Part shown: positions 10,930 through 22,311 of the stretch, in pieces
Numbering within the stretch: the stretch's first letter is position 1
How the letters are laid out: the number at the start of each line of letters is the position of its first letter
Notes under the pieces: generated by a model
Told to the model about the DNA's origin: nothing
What the model saw: only the letters and a program-made list of their open reading frames with translations
Database searches by the model: none
Source of the DNA: Psococerastis gibbosa
Lineage: Eukaryota > Arthropoda > Insecta > Psocodea > Psocidae
Length of the DNA stretch: 64,000 nucleotides
Direction of reading: 5' to 3'
Assembly (NCBI GenBank): GCA_963971405.1
Contig: OZ020487.1
Coordinates: 7,909,344 to 7,973,343, forward strand
Program-made: the position numbers and the translations under genes

Positions 10930-11590
10930 GAGCTGTATGTATTGTTATCATTTGACATTACGGGCCATTTCACGTGTGCCCTCGCCTGCTGCATGTTAAG
11001 ACCATGCAAATTTGACAAGGCCCTGACAGACATTAATTAAGGTGATTGGCTTGGTATTGTTATGCGTAGAGATGCCCGCGAGAAAGCAGCAGGGGTCTTC
11101 ACAGTGTTCGTGCTATCGAGTTATACCTAGTTAAGTGTGTTATGTCAAGTTAAATTAACACACCGATAACCAAGCTAACCAGCGTGCTATCTTAAACGCA
11201 CTTCCAAGTTGGTTAAGTGTGCTATTTAACTTGCGCTGCGATCGATAGCTCAGGTTTGACCGCCGCCATCTTTGTTTTTGTTGATTAATTTGAAACAGGC
11301 GTTTAAAATTTTGTAGTGTTTAAATTTATTTGTATAATCTATCATCACAAGCAATTGTCGTAAATACTTAAAATTATAATAACCAAAATGAACAAAAAAT
11401 ATAAACAAATGTGGCACTAAAATAGAGTTCTGCCACTTTCTTTAAAACCGTGCTACCAACGTCTGACTACTACCACGTTGTTTACCCTGTTAAATATAGC
11501 ATGATAACTCATTCCCGACGTACACTCACGATTGTGTGTTAACTTGGGTAGCACATCTAACTCGTTAACACCAACACTGTGAAGACCCTT
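10930..11590. other. No supported feature
   Basis: No coding or repeat signature was recognised apart from short chance frames. Confidence 0.4.
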
Positions 11591-11595
11591 ATAAA

Positions 11596-11990
11596 GGCGG
11601 GAATTCCACCGACCGGCTAGGGCTAAATACAAAAACGGTGACGTGGTAGCAGACATTCAAGACTTAAGCGGGGTTTCCACCGACCTCGCATTGCAGAATT
11701 CAAATGACATTGACGGAAATGTTTGTTTTACTCTATGCCAAATTAAAAATTGATCAATGATCATGTAGTAAAATCACAAACAAACAAACTAAAATTAAAA
11801 AATGGCGTCATGGGATATGTTAAGTACAATCATTTTAATAGATTTCTATAAAAAGAAAAATTCTAATTTCCGTCAATGTCATTTGCATTCTGCATTGCGA
11901 AGTCGGTGGAAACCCCGCCTAAGTCATGAATGTCTGCTACCACGTCACCGTTTTTGTATTTAGCCCTAGCCGGTCGGGGGAATCGGCGCC
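11596..11990. mobile_element. Composite Harbinger-like palindrome (palindrome within palindrome)
   Basis: The outer arms (GACCGGCTAGGGCTAAATAC, GACGTGGTAGCAGACATT) are repeated inverted at the right side. At the centre, 11668-11919 is a second palindrome with GCGGGGTTTCCACC ends, flanked by TAA on both sides (11665-11667, 11920-11922). The outer right flank is TAA and the left AAA, so the outer duplication is slightly decayed. The same composite occurs at 53247-53631 and 59298-59685. No coding capacity. Confidence 0.8.
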
Positions 11991-12195
11991 TAATTGCTTT
12001 GTCTCGTCCCGTGTTATCTTGAGTCTCAGTTATTAATAGGACACCTAGGACTGGTTTTAAAATTCCGTAAAATTCTGTAAACGATCCTTACATGTTTTTC
12101 TTAGCCGAATAGAATGTTTTTCACTAGTACGAAAAAACAAAATATTTCTCTTCGCGCCCTATTCCCGCTATTAAGCTGTGTTATTGTGCCCTACA

Positions 12196-12335
12196 GACCA
12201 ACTATGGCGATTTTTTTTAATCTTGACCTGGGATTAAAAATGTAAACAAGATAATTTGTGAATTCAATTCAATATTCCCAAATTATTTTGTTTACATTTT
12301 AACCCAAAGAATAAGTTAATACTAAACGGCATAGA
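12196..12335. mobile_element. Foldback-family copy, degenerate
   Basis: Carries CTATGGCGATT, GGATTAAAAATGTAAACAAG, the inverse TTGTTTACATTTTAA and the right end TACTAAACGGCATAG. Closest to the 9551-10541 copy. Confidence 0.6.
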
Positions 12336-12339
12336 AGGC

Positions 12340-13660
12340 ACGCTGGTACGTAAGCTTGGAACTGACTTCGTGTATTAGCAACTTTTCATGCAGCAGTCCC
12401 TTATTAACTCTGCCAAAGGGACTTGCTGTCGTTGAGTCGTAAAACCCAATCATGTGCCATAAAAAGTGAGATTTAGCGCCAGTAAACTGCCGGCAAAAGT
12501 CCCGCAACAGCAGTAAGCTATCAACAGTGTAGCTCTATAAAATGACCGGGTGTCACTACAGCATCGCTATAAACTACGTGACGACGGGTCCAGATAAAGG
12601 AAAACAAAATTTGTGGCTCTCTGTACTCATCGCTTATGTACACAGCACATACTGACATGTGCTGACAGTTGTTCTTGTTCGATATCTCCATATGATATCG
12701 ATGTATATTGTGCTCGAGTTCCGAGAGAGCGGCCATGTTTGTGTTCGAGAAATGAAGAAAAGATGGGAAACACAAAAATATATAGTCTGTGTCAGCAGAT
12801 AAACGGTATATATCTCTATTCTACGTAAGTTGCTGTGCTATAAGGGGTTGAAAATATTGGCCACCATTAAAAGGGTACAGACCATCAAACATCAACTGCG
12901 TTTGTCTCGCAATCAGCGACAGTGACAGTGACAGTACTTGTATACATTTGCTTCTAACCTATTCACTTTATTAATTTTACTTTTTAACGAGTGTTCCATT
13001 TAATTTTTTGTACATAACCTTTAGTGCATACTGTACTTAGATGCGCATCCAACATCCATAAAACCAGTCAATAGACAGTGAAAGTGTCAATAACCTGTGC
13101 AGGCCTTAGCGCGGGATAAGCTGATGCCCCCGTACATGGCTTTTTGAGATAAAGGAAACCCCAAAAAGAAGTAATTACAATAACATTTGACTAGGCATAT
13201 AAGCAATTTACTGCGTTGGTATAAGGAGGCCAAGCCAATCTTCCAAAAAGCAAAGAGCTTTAGGTAGTTTTGGAAACGGGGTTTCTTTGGAAATTTGAAA
13301 GGGAAAGGATTGAAAATGGGAAAAGTCATGTTTACTATTGAGATTGGAATGTAGATCAGCCCCTTCATTGCAAAAATAACTTTTCAAATACGATAAGATC
13401 TGTGTCATTCGGTCATTCCGACTAGGCTTAATGGAGTGTGATGGATAGTTTATGTCCCCAGGTTCAGCAGCCATTTTCAAATTGCGAGAGCCAATGACAG
13501 GCAAGAACGCACAATTCTTGTCGCTGATTGGTTGCCTGTAAGTTGAAACGCAAACGCACAAGTTTGTGCACATAGTTACTGTGACGCTACAGTACGATAA
13601 CTGGATGATACGCATTGAAACCTCATAAATTAATCGATTCATTTCTTACTTAAATATTTT
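12340..13660. other. No supported feature
   Basis: Overlapping short frames on both strands (93 aa at 13087-13368, 144 aa at 13208-13642) have no recognisable domain or codon pattern. I treat them as chance. Confidence 0.35.
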
Positions 13661-13764
13661 CCACACTTAGAACCGTTCCCACCAACTACCAGAAAACTTT
13701 CTGCGAGAAGTAGGATTCGTATTAATTGAGGGAGACCTTTCAAGAAGGTGCTAGTAATACTGAC

Positions 13765-14165
13765 CTGAAGCAATGCCAACGACCCCATGGATTTCGGATA
13801 TTATTTGTATTGTTTCCGTATAAATTTTTGGCCATTGGCAAACTATGGTATACATCCTCGATGCAGCGGCGTAATCAGAATTTTTCTTTTTGCCGGGGGG
13901 GGGGGGGTCCAGTTTTCATGCAACACGATACGATAGGTTTTCGAATGGAGTGGTGTTTCATTTGGCGCCCCCCCCCCGTATTTTCGTAAAATAGTAGAAA
14001 AAGAGGAAAGCCGTTCTCATGGATGTACGCATCTCCTAATTAGTGGCATGATCTTAATTTCGGGGGACCGAAGGGGGGCCCGGGGGTCTCCCCCGGGGAA
14101 GCTTTTGAAATGAAACAGGCGAAAGCATGACTTATTAACCAAGTACAGATACGAGTTTTCAAGAA
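13765..14165 (-). repeat. SINE-like family C copy with hAT-like insertion
   Basis: Bases 13765-13863 match the family body on the minus strand (CCAACGACCCCATGGAT). The same copy resumes at about 14110 (GAAACAGGCGAAAGCATGAC). In between lies a truncated hAT-like element. Part of the SINE is missing at the junction and there is no 8-bp duplication, so the insertion was accompanied or followed by a deletion. Confidence 0.6.
13864..14108. mobile_element. Truncated hAT-like element
   Basis: The left end CAGCGGCGTAATCAG and the interior (GATAGGTTTTCGAATGG, AAAGCCGTTCTCATGGA, GGGGGGCCCGGGGGTCTCCC) match the left part of 85-761. The right terminus is missing. Confidence 0.7.
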
Positions 14166-14261
14166 GGTACCATTTTGTTTACTGTTGACTAAGTTGTGTC
14201 TGGGGGTAACATTTACGGAAGGAAAGTTTTCTGGAAGATAATGGGAATCGCCCTAAAGCCA

Positions 14262-14440
14262 ACTTCGGTGGCAATGTGGTATAGCGTGCTTGTACTTGTG
14301 CGCGTATCTACACACCTTGCGGTCGGAGACGTGTTGTAACTCGACACAAGTACCTATTAGGTGGTGACTTAATAAGGCGATTGAAGAGGTTAATCGGATA
14401 CATTCATTAAATTGTTTGTATGCAATTTAACCTTTTTTTA
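14262..14440 (+). repeat. SINE-like family B copy (GTGCTTGTACTTGTGCG)
   Basis: Shares GTGCTTGTACTTGTGCG, GGAGACGTGT, GGCGAYTGAAGAGGT and AATCGGATACATTCATTAAA with 15107-15290, 26641-26784 and 38609-38716. The 5' part resembles a tRNA box A (AATGTGGTATAGCG) but box B is degenerate. The tail is T-rich then A-rich. Confidence 0.65.
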
Positions 14441-15106
14441 AAAGAAAAAAAAACTGCCGGGTAAATTTAATAGAAATATTTACACATATATTTATTAACT
14501 ATTTATTTACACTTAACTATAGGGATAACTCGATAACGCCAACATTGTCAAGACCCTAACCTGTGTTAAATCTGAAGACAAGATTAATTTGCGTCACGAG
14601 AACGTACAGATAACAATTGAACGTCTGGTCGACCAAATCAGAGTTCCCGTTGGATAATCACTACATTTTCCTCTTCCCACCCCAAATAATTACAGTTCTC
14701 TCTTAATTCCCTAGACATTATAGCGTTGGCTTTTGACTGGGAAGTTTGCCCAAAAGGGAATTGTTTAACCAATAATTAGAGGGACAATACTGTAGCTCAG
14801 TAATTTAATACATGGCTTGATATCTGATACAGCCCCTCATTGTTTTCAGCATTTCCATTGAATCAGATTGGCAGAGCATTGTTGGCTGATTTTCGATATA
14901 CTGTACGCTATATTGTAATTTCTGTAGGTAACAGTATACGATATGTTATGGGAAAGTGGAATTTCAGTTAGTTAGCCTGCTAATGCTTAATACTAGAACT
15001 TTCCACTTAGACAATATTATGTGCTTCCCACTTCCTGAAGTTTGCATCGCTTTCATGTGTGGAAACATCAATTATTTAATCTTCTGTGAGTAGCCTACTT
15101 CTAATT

Positions 15107-15290
15107 GACTTCGATGGCCAGGTGGTAACGTGCTTGCACTTGTGCGAGTCTTTACATGCCATGCAATCGGAGACGTGTCGTACTCATCACGGGTAATAAC
15201 CTACAGAGGCGACTGAAAAGGTCAATCGGATACATTCATTAAATTGTTTGTATGCGATTTATCTTTTTTTTTTAAAAATAAAAAAATAAA
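15107..15290 (+). repeat. SINE-like family B copy
   Basis: The best box A-like start of the family is here: ATGGCCAGGTGGTAACG, reminiscent of a tRNA-Ser/Leu D-arm. It is followed by the family body and a (T)n(A)n tail at about 15265-15300. Confidence 0.65.
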
Positions 15291-15334
15291 AAAAAATAAA
15301 AATGGTATTACGACACATGATTAGAGCTCACTTA

Positions 15335-16400
15335 AGTAAATAAATAAATATACAGTATATTTCTGTTAAATTATACAATCAAGTAATCAAAAAGTATAAT
15401 CGACAAGAAAGTATAAAGTAAAATCGCCAAAATATCGTCTAAATCAGGTTATTGTCATTGTGCTAGTGCCTCCGTGACGGTGTAGAAAGCTTTCTCTAAG
15501 GGATGGCCTCTAAGCAATTTATGGAAGTTAGTAGCATTTCTCGCCGCTCTCAGTTCAATTGGGAGTTTCCTAAGGTAGGCGAAACCTTCTAATATAGGAT
15601 ATAGTCGCTCACACTTGACTGCAGTGCCGGATTAACCACGGGGGGGGGGGGGGGGCGGGGGCACAAGATATGGGGGGGCCGTCGGTGCAAACCAGAGGCG
15701 GACGAGGGGGCCCCAGACAGAGGCGGTCCCAGACCTCATAAAAGGGGAAGCACTTGTCAGTGGCGTAACGATAGGTTTTCGAAGGTGTGGTATAATTTGG
15801 TGCCCCTGCACCCATTTTCATAAAGGTTGCTCAGGAGGCAGAGGTCTGAAATATTGGGGTTTTCCACATTTTGAGAGCAAGAAGGCTTACCTACATATTA
15901 CAAAGAATCAATATAATTATGGACAGACCGAGAGAAATTTTTTGAAAAATAGGGCTGAAATAGTGAGGTTTTGCGCATTTTGAGTGCTGTAACACTTAGA
16001 TTTTAGAGGCAAAAAATATAACTGCCATCCAAAGGGGCAGGGGGGCGAGAGCAGGTCGCGTCTTCAGCCTCTGGTGCAAGTTGCAACCTCCTCTAAAATT
16101 CATAAATCTACCTACCAGCATTGCAGGAAAAAAAAAATAATAATAATAACACTACTTCCCGTCAATTTCAAAACTTTTAAATTCTAATTTTTTTATATTT
16201 TAATCTTAAAATATCTCATTCTGGGGGGGGGGGGGCCGGGGGCTTAAGCCCCAAGTGCCCATGGGTTAATCCGGCACTGCTGGACTGTGCGCGATGCTGG
16301 CCTTACTAGGTCCCCCCTTTGTCTCGTGTTGTAGGTGTGGGTGTCCTCATTTTGTTTAAATTTCCCCCACATCTCAAGCTTTAAGCTTTTACAACCCAAT
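15335..16400 (-). mobile_element. LINE C-terminus and 3' UTR, interrupted by a hAT-like element
   Basis: On the minus strand, 16395-16280 reads an RT C-terminal segment (EDTHTYNTRQRGDL). After the hAT-like element the frame resumes at 15621-15460 with FAYLRKLPIELRAARNAT and HPLEKAFYTVTEALAQ, then a stop. The 3' UTR (15460-15335) ends in ATTTATTT and is shared with 21664-21975. The clade is undetermined; the HxYNTR plus RKLPxELR layout is common in CR1/L2/Jockey-type C-termini. Confidence 0.7.
15622..16279. mobile_element. hAT-like element, 658 bp, inside a LINE
   Basis: A perfect 16-bp inverted repeat (CAGTGCCGGATTAACC) marks the ends. The flanks CTTGACTG (15614-15621) and CTGGACTG (16280-16287) match at 7 of 8 bases. 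G runs lie inside both ends. The interior at 15717-15785 is shared with 9719-9785. Confidence 0.85.
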
Positions 16401-16450
16401 GTTGTCACAGCTTGTCCATTATCCCTTGTAGCCGGTGTAGGTAGCGAGGC
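16393..16450 (+). repeat. SINE-like family C fragment
   Basis: Matches the family at CAGCTTGTCCATTATCCCTT and GTAGCCGGTGTAGGT only. Confidence 0.5.
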
Positions 16451-16599
16451 GCGAACGACAGGTGAAGCGAGAACATTGCTTGGAACATTTCTTATATTTC
16501 CTATAATTGAATCAAAATATGGGTGTGAATGCATGCCACGGGTAAGTTGCACAATTGACAAGACAATAGACAAGACACATAGCCTATTTCATTTTTAAC

Positions 16600-18220
16600 C
16601 TCAAGGTACACGGCTTACAAGGTGACACAAGGTTCTCGACGTCATAAATAGCCTAAAAAATTGGTTGTCATAAACAGCCATAAAATAGAAAAATATTAGG
16701 CCAACCTACAAAATCTTAAAACCATCTATAAATTAGTGCACGGACTGTCTAGTTTAGAGACTCCATAAACTCACTCACGGAGTAAGGACAACACCGCTGG
16801 TATTGGTAACGGCGTACCCCGCGTACCCAATATGTAGAAAATCTTCAAAGAAATCCATAGTGAGCCAGGGAAAAGTTCTCGTGTGTGAAAAATCCCATTC
16901 TCCAGTTTCATCCCTTAAATCCTCCACCCAGTAAGAAACCAAGGGGATTCAAAAGAAGTCAGCAGGCATGCTAGGTCAGATTTTTCAACCCCTTATTGAC
17001 TTTTGTTGACTGTTTGCCTTTGTTTTATTGCATTTGCAGCCTATTTCCACGATATATCCGTCCTCTTTCGACAAGTGGAGCCCTCAAGTCTTGAGAAAAT
17101 TCAATGAACTCTTCGCGTTGTTAGCTTTGGGTGAATTGGCCGGTTTGTATTGGGCTATCAAATTTACGGCTTTGTGAGACTGGGGAAATTCTGTTACACG
17201 GTCTTGTTTCTCTCATTAAATTCAGAAATCCAGTGACACTTTTTTTAAATCTGAAATCACGGATTATTGGCCAGTGGAATACACATCAGAGACTGCTATA
17301 CTATAGTTCTGCAATTTTTTGATTTTGATTCAATGTACTGGAGAAATTCCATTACACTGTCTTTTTTTCTTCATTAAATCCATAAATCCAGAGAGACTGC
17401 TACTATATAGTTCTGTCATAATAATAATTAATTCATTAAATTTATTATTATTACATTATTTTGATATGTACAGTTAGGTGTAAGAGAGGGCCATAGACCC
17501 TAATCTCGTTGTATCTACACATATTTTTTTAATAAAGACTTTATTATTATTATTAAATCATAATAATTATTGATCTTCTCTCGATTACAGAAAAAGGTAG
17601 GTTAACGATTATGCATTTTATTGGACATTTAGGTCTGTTTGCAAATAAATGATGATTTTATTTATTTACTTATGTATCATCACTGCTCCTATGAGCAAGT
17701 TTCCCTTTAAGCCACTATATTGCCTTGCGTCACACACAGGAGACAAGGCTTTCATTGTCAATTTTGTTAAAAAAATACGGCTATGCAGCATGATGAACAG
17801 GTTTGGCAGAAAATTGAGGAAGTGCGGGACTCGAAACTACAACCTTTCTCATGTAAGTCAGAGTACAGAGTACTTACCACTATAATAAGTTGCATAGGCC
17901 TTCAAATTTTCCAGAAAATTCATGAAATACTCTGTTGTGGAAACTCAGTGTAACGGGCTTGCCTGAATAAATACACGATAGTGAAGAAAATTTCTAATTA
18001 ATTTTTGGTCGCTGGATACTCGTACGCCAAGAAAGCTGGTTTATTAATTTTTTGATCACTCATCCATGCTTTGAAAAACGAGAAAGTAATGAGATTTCAG
18101 AAGAAAAAAAAATGTATAAATTAGGAAACACTATGGCTTGTGAATGCAGGATTGCTGTTTGCCCAACAAAACCTTCCGCTCAACTTCTTGACTAGTGATA
18201 GAAATTATACGGATGGTTGA
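16600..18220. other. Mostly unassigned DNA
   Basis: No gene recognised. Bases 17470-17535 match the 3' part of SINE family A (GTGTAAGAGAGGGCCATAG). Bases 17815-17890 match a decayed SINE A head on the minus strand. Confidence 0.4.
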
Positions 18221-18224
18221 AGGC

Positions 18225-18375
18225 ACCAACTGAAAAGGACGACAGAGGAAGGAATACCTAGAGGATGCCATGAAGGACCTAGGGTGCGACATCTACAAAG
18301 AAGACAAGGGACAGACAAGAGTGGAGGAGAAAAATAAAACATTCACTGCAAACCAATCCCTAGATTGCAATTCCC
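18225..18375 (+). mobile_element. LINE ORF2 C-terminal fragment
   Basis: Translates to EYLEDAMKDLGCDIYKEDKG and then FTANQSLDC, the terminal pattern of a LINE ORF2. The related copy at 43197-43240 begins MKDLENDT. No RT core remains. Confidence 0.5.
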
Positions 18376-18547
18376 CCGTTGGAGGGGCTTGGTGCGACAG
18401 GCCAAGGCCGTATTTATGGGGGGAATCCAGGGGTTCGGGCCCTCCCCCCGTCGTGAAAAATTCCATCATCCACAAAGTATTTTCGTATACTTTCATTCTT
18501 TATAAGGCCATTTGTAACTGCAAAGGCTTTCACGGCCGGAGTCAAAT

Positions 18548-18664
18548 GAAGAACCAGTAGAATCCGGGCTGATGGGCCGTGGTCGAATTGAAAGTGAACT
18601 TCACTTCACTTCGTTCACTTTCAATTCGACCACGGCCCATCAGCCCGGATTCTACTGGTTCTTC
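18548..18664. repeat. Perfect palindrome, two 52-bp arms, 13-nt loop
   Basis: Arm 18548-18599 and arm 18613-18664 are exact inverse copies by direct reading. The motif AATCCGGGCTGATGGGCC recurs in diverged inverse form at about 55715-55745. The preceding GGCTTTCACGGCCGG suggests origin from a retroelement end; the family is not certain. Confidence 0.85.
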
Positions 18665-18683
18665 CTTTGTAAGGTCCTTCAAA

Positions 18684-18708
18684 TAAAGAAAGAAAGAAAG
18701 AAAGAAAA
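18684..18708. repeat. (AAAG)n microsatellite
   Basis: Six AAAG units directly after the right arm of the palindrome. It may be the A-rich tail of the inserted segment. Confidence 0.8.
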
Positions 18709-18986
18709 TTGTCCTTATTTTCCATATGGGCGTTTAATTATAAAAAATAATTATGCTCTGTTCTTTCTATATTTCCAATTGTTGTGTTTACCAAAATTCA
18801 GTTTATTGCTTTCTTAAGCTCGATATACACTACTATGGTAGCCTCGGGCCTTAGGCTAACTTACTTACCCCCCCCCCCTCCCGTCGCAAATAAAATCTAT
18901 ATCTACGGCCTTGCGACAGGCGAGAGGTCCTCACGGGCCGATGGAGCCACCTTAATTATAATAATAATAATTCTTTTTATATTTTA

Positions 18987-19148
18987 GGCGGGTATTCCAT
19001 ATACGTCAATCGTCAATGAAAAATTGAAAAATGACGTACCAATGACGTAAATTGACGTGGTAGCAGAATTTTTAGTATGTCTTTAATGTCTGCTAAAAAG
19101 TCATTTTTCAATTTTTCATTGACGATTGACGTATGTGGAATACCCGCC
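18987..19148. mobile_element. Harbinger-like palindromic MITE, TTA TSD
   Basis: The ends GGCGGGTATTCCA and TGGAATACCCGCC are inverted and flanked by TTA (18984-18986, 19149-19151). The arms continue as GACGATTGACGTATG-type sequence through most of the element. The core carries GACGTGGTAGCAGA and the inverse TCTGCTA. TWA duplications are characteristic of PIF/Harbinger. Confidence 0.85.
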
Positions 19149-19159
19149 TTATTGGTACC

Positions 19160-19730
19160 TGGATGCTTGTGTGTGGTCTTGAGTAACTTTTCTTTCCAGT
19201 AACACTTCAGATATACATAATAATAATAATATATTATAATATAATGAACAGTCTTAGGCTGTTATGTTTAACTCTGTTACCAGAAGAATTTTCTGAAGAC
19301 GAGGTTTGAAAAAACATAACTACCAAATACACTAACTAAAGAAGTCAAGGACCTTCTCAAACATAAATCGGGAAGGGTCGTTAACTTCACAATAGTGGAA
19401 GGGAAGCTTCTTAACCCCGCAACCCCCCCCCCCCTCCCCCCCTCTTATCAATATCTAGACGTATAGCTGCCCTCCTTGGGGGTTGTTGGACACTGATAAC
19501 AGACCAAGTTTCATTGTTTCCCAACGAGAGATGGGTTTCTCGCACTATCTGACAGTTACTTACGGCTTATTTCCGCACTATCGTCTCTTAGGCGGTTACT
19601 TGTCGCCCACATTGTTTGAGGTTTCACTTAGTTTAGGTTTCCCATTAATTATTATACCATCGCATCGACTTGGCCTAATCCCATTCGCCTCTTCTTAATT
19701 AACAGAATGAGTTAAGTTCTTGTTAAGACC
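19160..19730. other. No supported feature
   Basis: Contains a C-rich run near 19421-19442 but no recognised terminal repeats around it. Confidence 0.4.
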
Positions 19731-19734
19731 CATT

Positions 19735-19910
19735 CCCATACTTGGTTAAGTCGAGCTAACACCTGTTACAATGTCTGAGGGAAGTATGTCTGAGTTTGCC
19801 CATTGGCACTTGAAGTTGGTGAGGGTTGACATCGAGGAGTGAATCAGTTTGCCCATGGCTTGAAATTCATTCTGAAGCAATACTCGTAATGCTCGAAAAC
19901 CGATGGGGTC
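19735..19910 (+). repeat. SINE-like family C, diverged copy
   Basis: Family landmarks CTTGGTTAAGTCG, GGTTGACATCGAGGA and TTTGCCCATGGC are present but diverged. Confidence 0.4.
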
Positions 19911-19989
19911 GTCGGCAGGGTACTGTTCTATGGGGTACACTACAAATAGGCCTACAACTCTAAAAAGCCCATAAATAATAATAACAATC

Positions 19990-20870
19990 ACTTTATTTCA
20001 CGTTTTTCGTTGTCCAGTAACCTCGGACAATGTGCAATACATTGAAAAATAAACGGTACGAGTGAATCTGCGTCACATGCTTTTCTATTTATCAATTAGG
20101 ATAGGCACGGTACTGTAACAGTTCCTTGGTAAATAATTGTCCTAGGGTTAAATTTAGGATTAGGTTGAATTTCGAGTTCCCCTATCCCAAAGCACGAAAT
20201 TGACGATTGCAGATGCCAATGACAATTGACAAGGCCATCATGTTTTGGATCAACGTGTCTTAGGCCCGGACACGTTAAGTAAGTTATGCTATAGTCTTCT
20301 TCTGTTACATCCCGATGAAGTTTATAGTTCAACAAAAGCCTTGATAGGCGATGGAGTGCAAAATCGATTGAACGAATTGAAAGTCAAATCTGCTAATCAG
20401 CGTGCAATGGAGCCGACACAGCAAAGAGCGGTATTGTATCAGGCGTAAAAAAGGTATGCAAAAATGTTAAAAATTGAAAGAACGTGAAAATATGTGTAAG
20501 TAAAACATCACGACCTGACATTCCATCAAAAAGGGTTATTTTGATGGTAAAAGGCTTCGGAATGCAGGCCTCCATCATACACTACGCCTGAGTTTTCGAA
20601 TAGATTCAGCGTGCAGCACATTTTTTATTGTTTCTTCTTCAAAGATTTCTTTACATATTCATTGGATATTATTGGAAATGTGTTCTACACAGAAATATTT
20701 TTTCTTACGGAAGTATTCGCTTCCACTACCTTAAAAGATGCTCCGTCTCTGCACACTAAAAATTTACTTGTGTGTTCTCTTTTGGACCAAAATGTGAAAA
20801 CATAACTCGTGTATAAATACTGTGCATACATAATAGCTTCTAATGTTCAATAATTATACAACTTCTATGT
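19990..20870. other. No supported feature
   Basis: Short chance frames only. Bases 20160-20280 have weak resemblance to SINE family C (CCAATGACAATTGACAAGG). Confidence 0.35.
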
Positions 20871-20879
20871 ACCTATCTG

Positions 20880-21051
20880 CAGCCTGATCGAGGCGATTAT
20901 AATACCGGTATTTATTTAATCCCATGGTAATAAAAATGTAAACAAGATAATTTTATAATGGAAAGTGCTATTCAAAATTTGTTTGTTTACAGTTATAATC
21001 CTAGGGCATTTATTTAACCCCGGTATTATAATCGCCTCGATCTGGCTGCTG
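20880..21051. mobile_element. Foldback element, CAGCCTGATCGAGGCG family
   Basis: The ends CAGCCTGATCGAGGCGATT and AATCGCCTCGATCTGGCTG are inverted over about 40 bp, including TATAATACCGG. It is nearly identical in interior to 25406-25577. Confidence 0.8.
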
Positions 21052-21059
21052 ATCTGACA

Positions 21060-21655
21060 ACTTCAATAAGCCAAAAAACTTCACCAACGACAACTTTCAA
21101 TGGCTAAACTTTTTTCACGACATAGGATTGCCGTTTTGGTCGTAAACAACTTATTTATCAACCATATCAAATTCTAAAATTTTGTGGCACACTGGAACAC
21201 AAATTACAAGACTCGATAAACAACTTCAACTGATAATGTAAACTCTTACAAATGCCCCTTCCTAGAAGTAGGCCTATATCCTTTTGAAGTATCCTTTTGA
21301 TTTGCTAGCTGACTCTATATAGCCTAGTATCTGCTCTAGTTGCAAGTTATCGACTGGAACCCTTTTCAACAAGGATGTGAAATAATTAGGCTACCTTTTC
21401 AACTTTGTGGTTGCCTATGATAATTTGTTAGTTTGTTAGTAATTTATAGTTTTCAAATGTGTACCTTCTAACCCTCCATCTGGCTTTGTTACCTTTTAAT
21501 TAACAAACTCTACTAATTATGGTTACGTTTTCAGAAAATTTTATGTCCTATTGTTCCAGTGTTTGAGGACCTACCTATTTATTATTTAAAGCCTGCGAGT
21601 AGGTATGGAACACATTCAAAACATGGACTGAGGACTGAGGCGGACTTTCAGTTTG
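21060..21655. other. No supported feature
   Basis: AT-rich, no recognised element or coding signature. Confidence 0.4.
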
Positions 21656-21663
21656 TTTTTATT

Positions 21664-21975
21664 GTCACACTATCACTGAGGCACTAGCACAATGACAATG
21701 ACTACCTGATTTTGATGATATTTTGACGATTTTACTTAATACTTTCTTGTTGATTGCTTTTTGTACTTGTTGATAAGACGCCAATTACACCGACGTCAAT
21801 AGTGATGGTACTGGTGATACTGACGTGATTGACGTGGTATCAGACATTAAAGACAGTCTAAAAATGTCTGCAATCACGTCAATATCACCAGTACCATCAC
21901 TATTGACGTCAGTGCAATTGGCGCCTATTGATTGTATAATTTAATAGAAATACGTATTTATTTATTTTTTGGGAA
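21664..21975 (+). mobile_element. LINE 3' UTR copy split by a MITE
   Basis: Matches the minus-strand LINE at 15460-15335: GAGGCACTAGCACAATGACA, then GATATTTTGACGATTTTACT, and after the MITE GATTGTATAATTTAATAGAA with an ATTTATTT end. Only the last codons and 3' UTR remain, so this is a strongly 5'-truncated copy. Confidence 0.7.
21777..21925. mobile_element. Harbinger-like palindromic MITE inside a LINE 3' UTR
   Basis: The ends GACGCCAATTACACC and the inverse of GGCGCCAATTGCACTG are near matches. The arms contain GATGGTACTGGTGATAC and its inverse, and the core GACATTAAAGACAGTC is as in the other members. The flanks are TAA and TAT. The other LINE copy is uninterrupted at this point, which confirms the boundaries. 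Confidence 0.8.
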
Positions 21976-22085
21976 ACCGTCATACACTCGATTACTCATT
22001 ACTATTAGTATGTATGAAATAAGGGGGAATATTCGTAAATACAAACAAAGCCAATAGACAACAGCATTAGTTAGGTAGGTACTTA

Positions 22086-22225
22086 AGCGGGGTTTCCATT
22101 GACGTCTTATTTGAACGTGAGCGTGGCATTGACGTGGTAGCAGACATTAAAGACAGTCTAAAAATGTCTGCTACCACGTCAGTGTCACGCTCACGTTCAA
22201 ATACGAGGTCAATGGAAACCCCGCC
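22086..22225. mobile_element. Harbinger-like palindromic MITE, TTA TSD
   Basis: The ends AGCGGGGTTTCCA and TGGAAACCCCGCC are flanked by TTA (22083-22085, 22226-22228). The arm carries GAACGTGAGCGTGGC, unlike other members. The core GACGTGGTAGCAGACATT and its inverse are present in full. Confidence 0.85.
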
Positions 22226-22311
22226 TTATGGTTGCGATTTCCAAATTCTCTGTAAAGAAACGGTACGAGACTACGAGTGAACACTGAACCCGTATAGGTT
22301 TTCCCATTTTT

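Larger units (their letters stand above)
18403..18913. mobile_element. hAT-like element, 511 bp, perfect 8-bp TSD
   Basis: The ends CAAGGCCGTATTTATGG and CTATATCTACGGCCTTG share a 10-bp perfect inverted terminus. CGACAGGC is duplicated exactly at 18395-18402 and 18914-18921. C runs lie inside both ends. Relative to 4372-4657, the interior has gained about 200 bp, including a perfect 52-bp-arm palindrome (18548-18664) and an (AAAG)n tract. Confidence 0.85.

Noticed and set aside
13208-13642. 144-codon minus frame as a host exon
   Set aside because: No domain, overlaps another frame of similar length, AT-rich with no splice-site support I can see.
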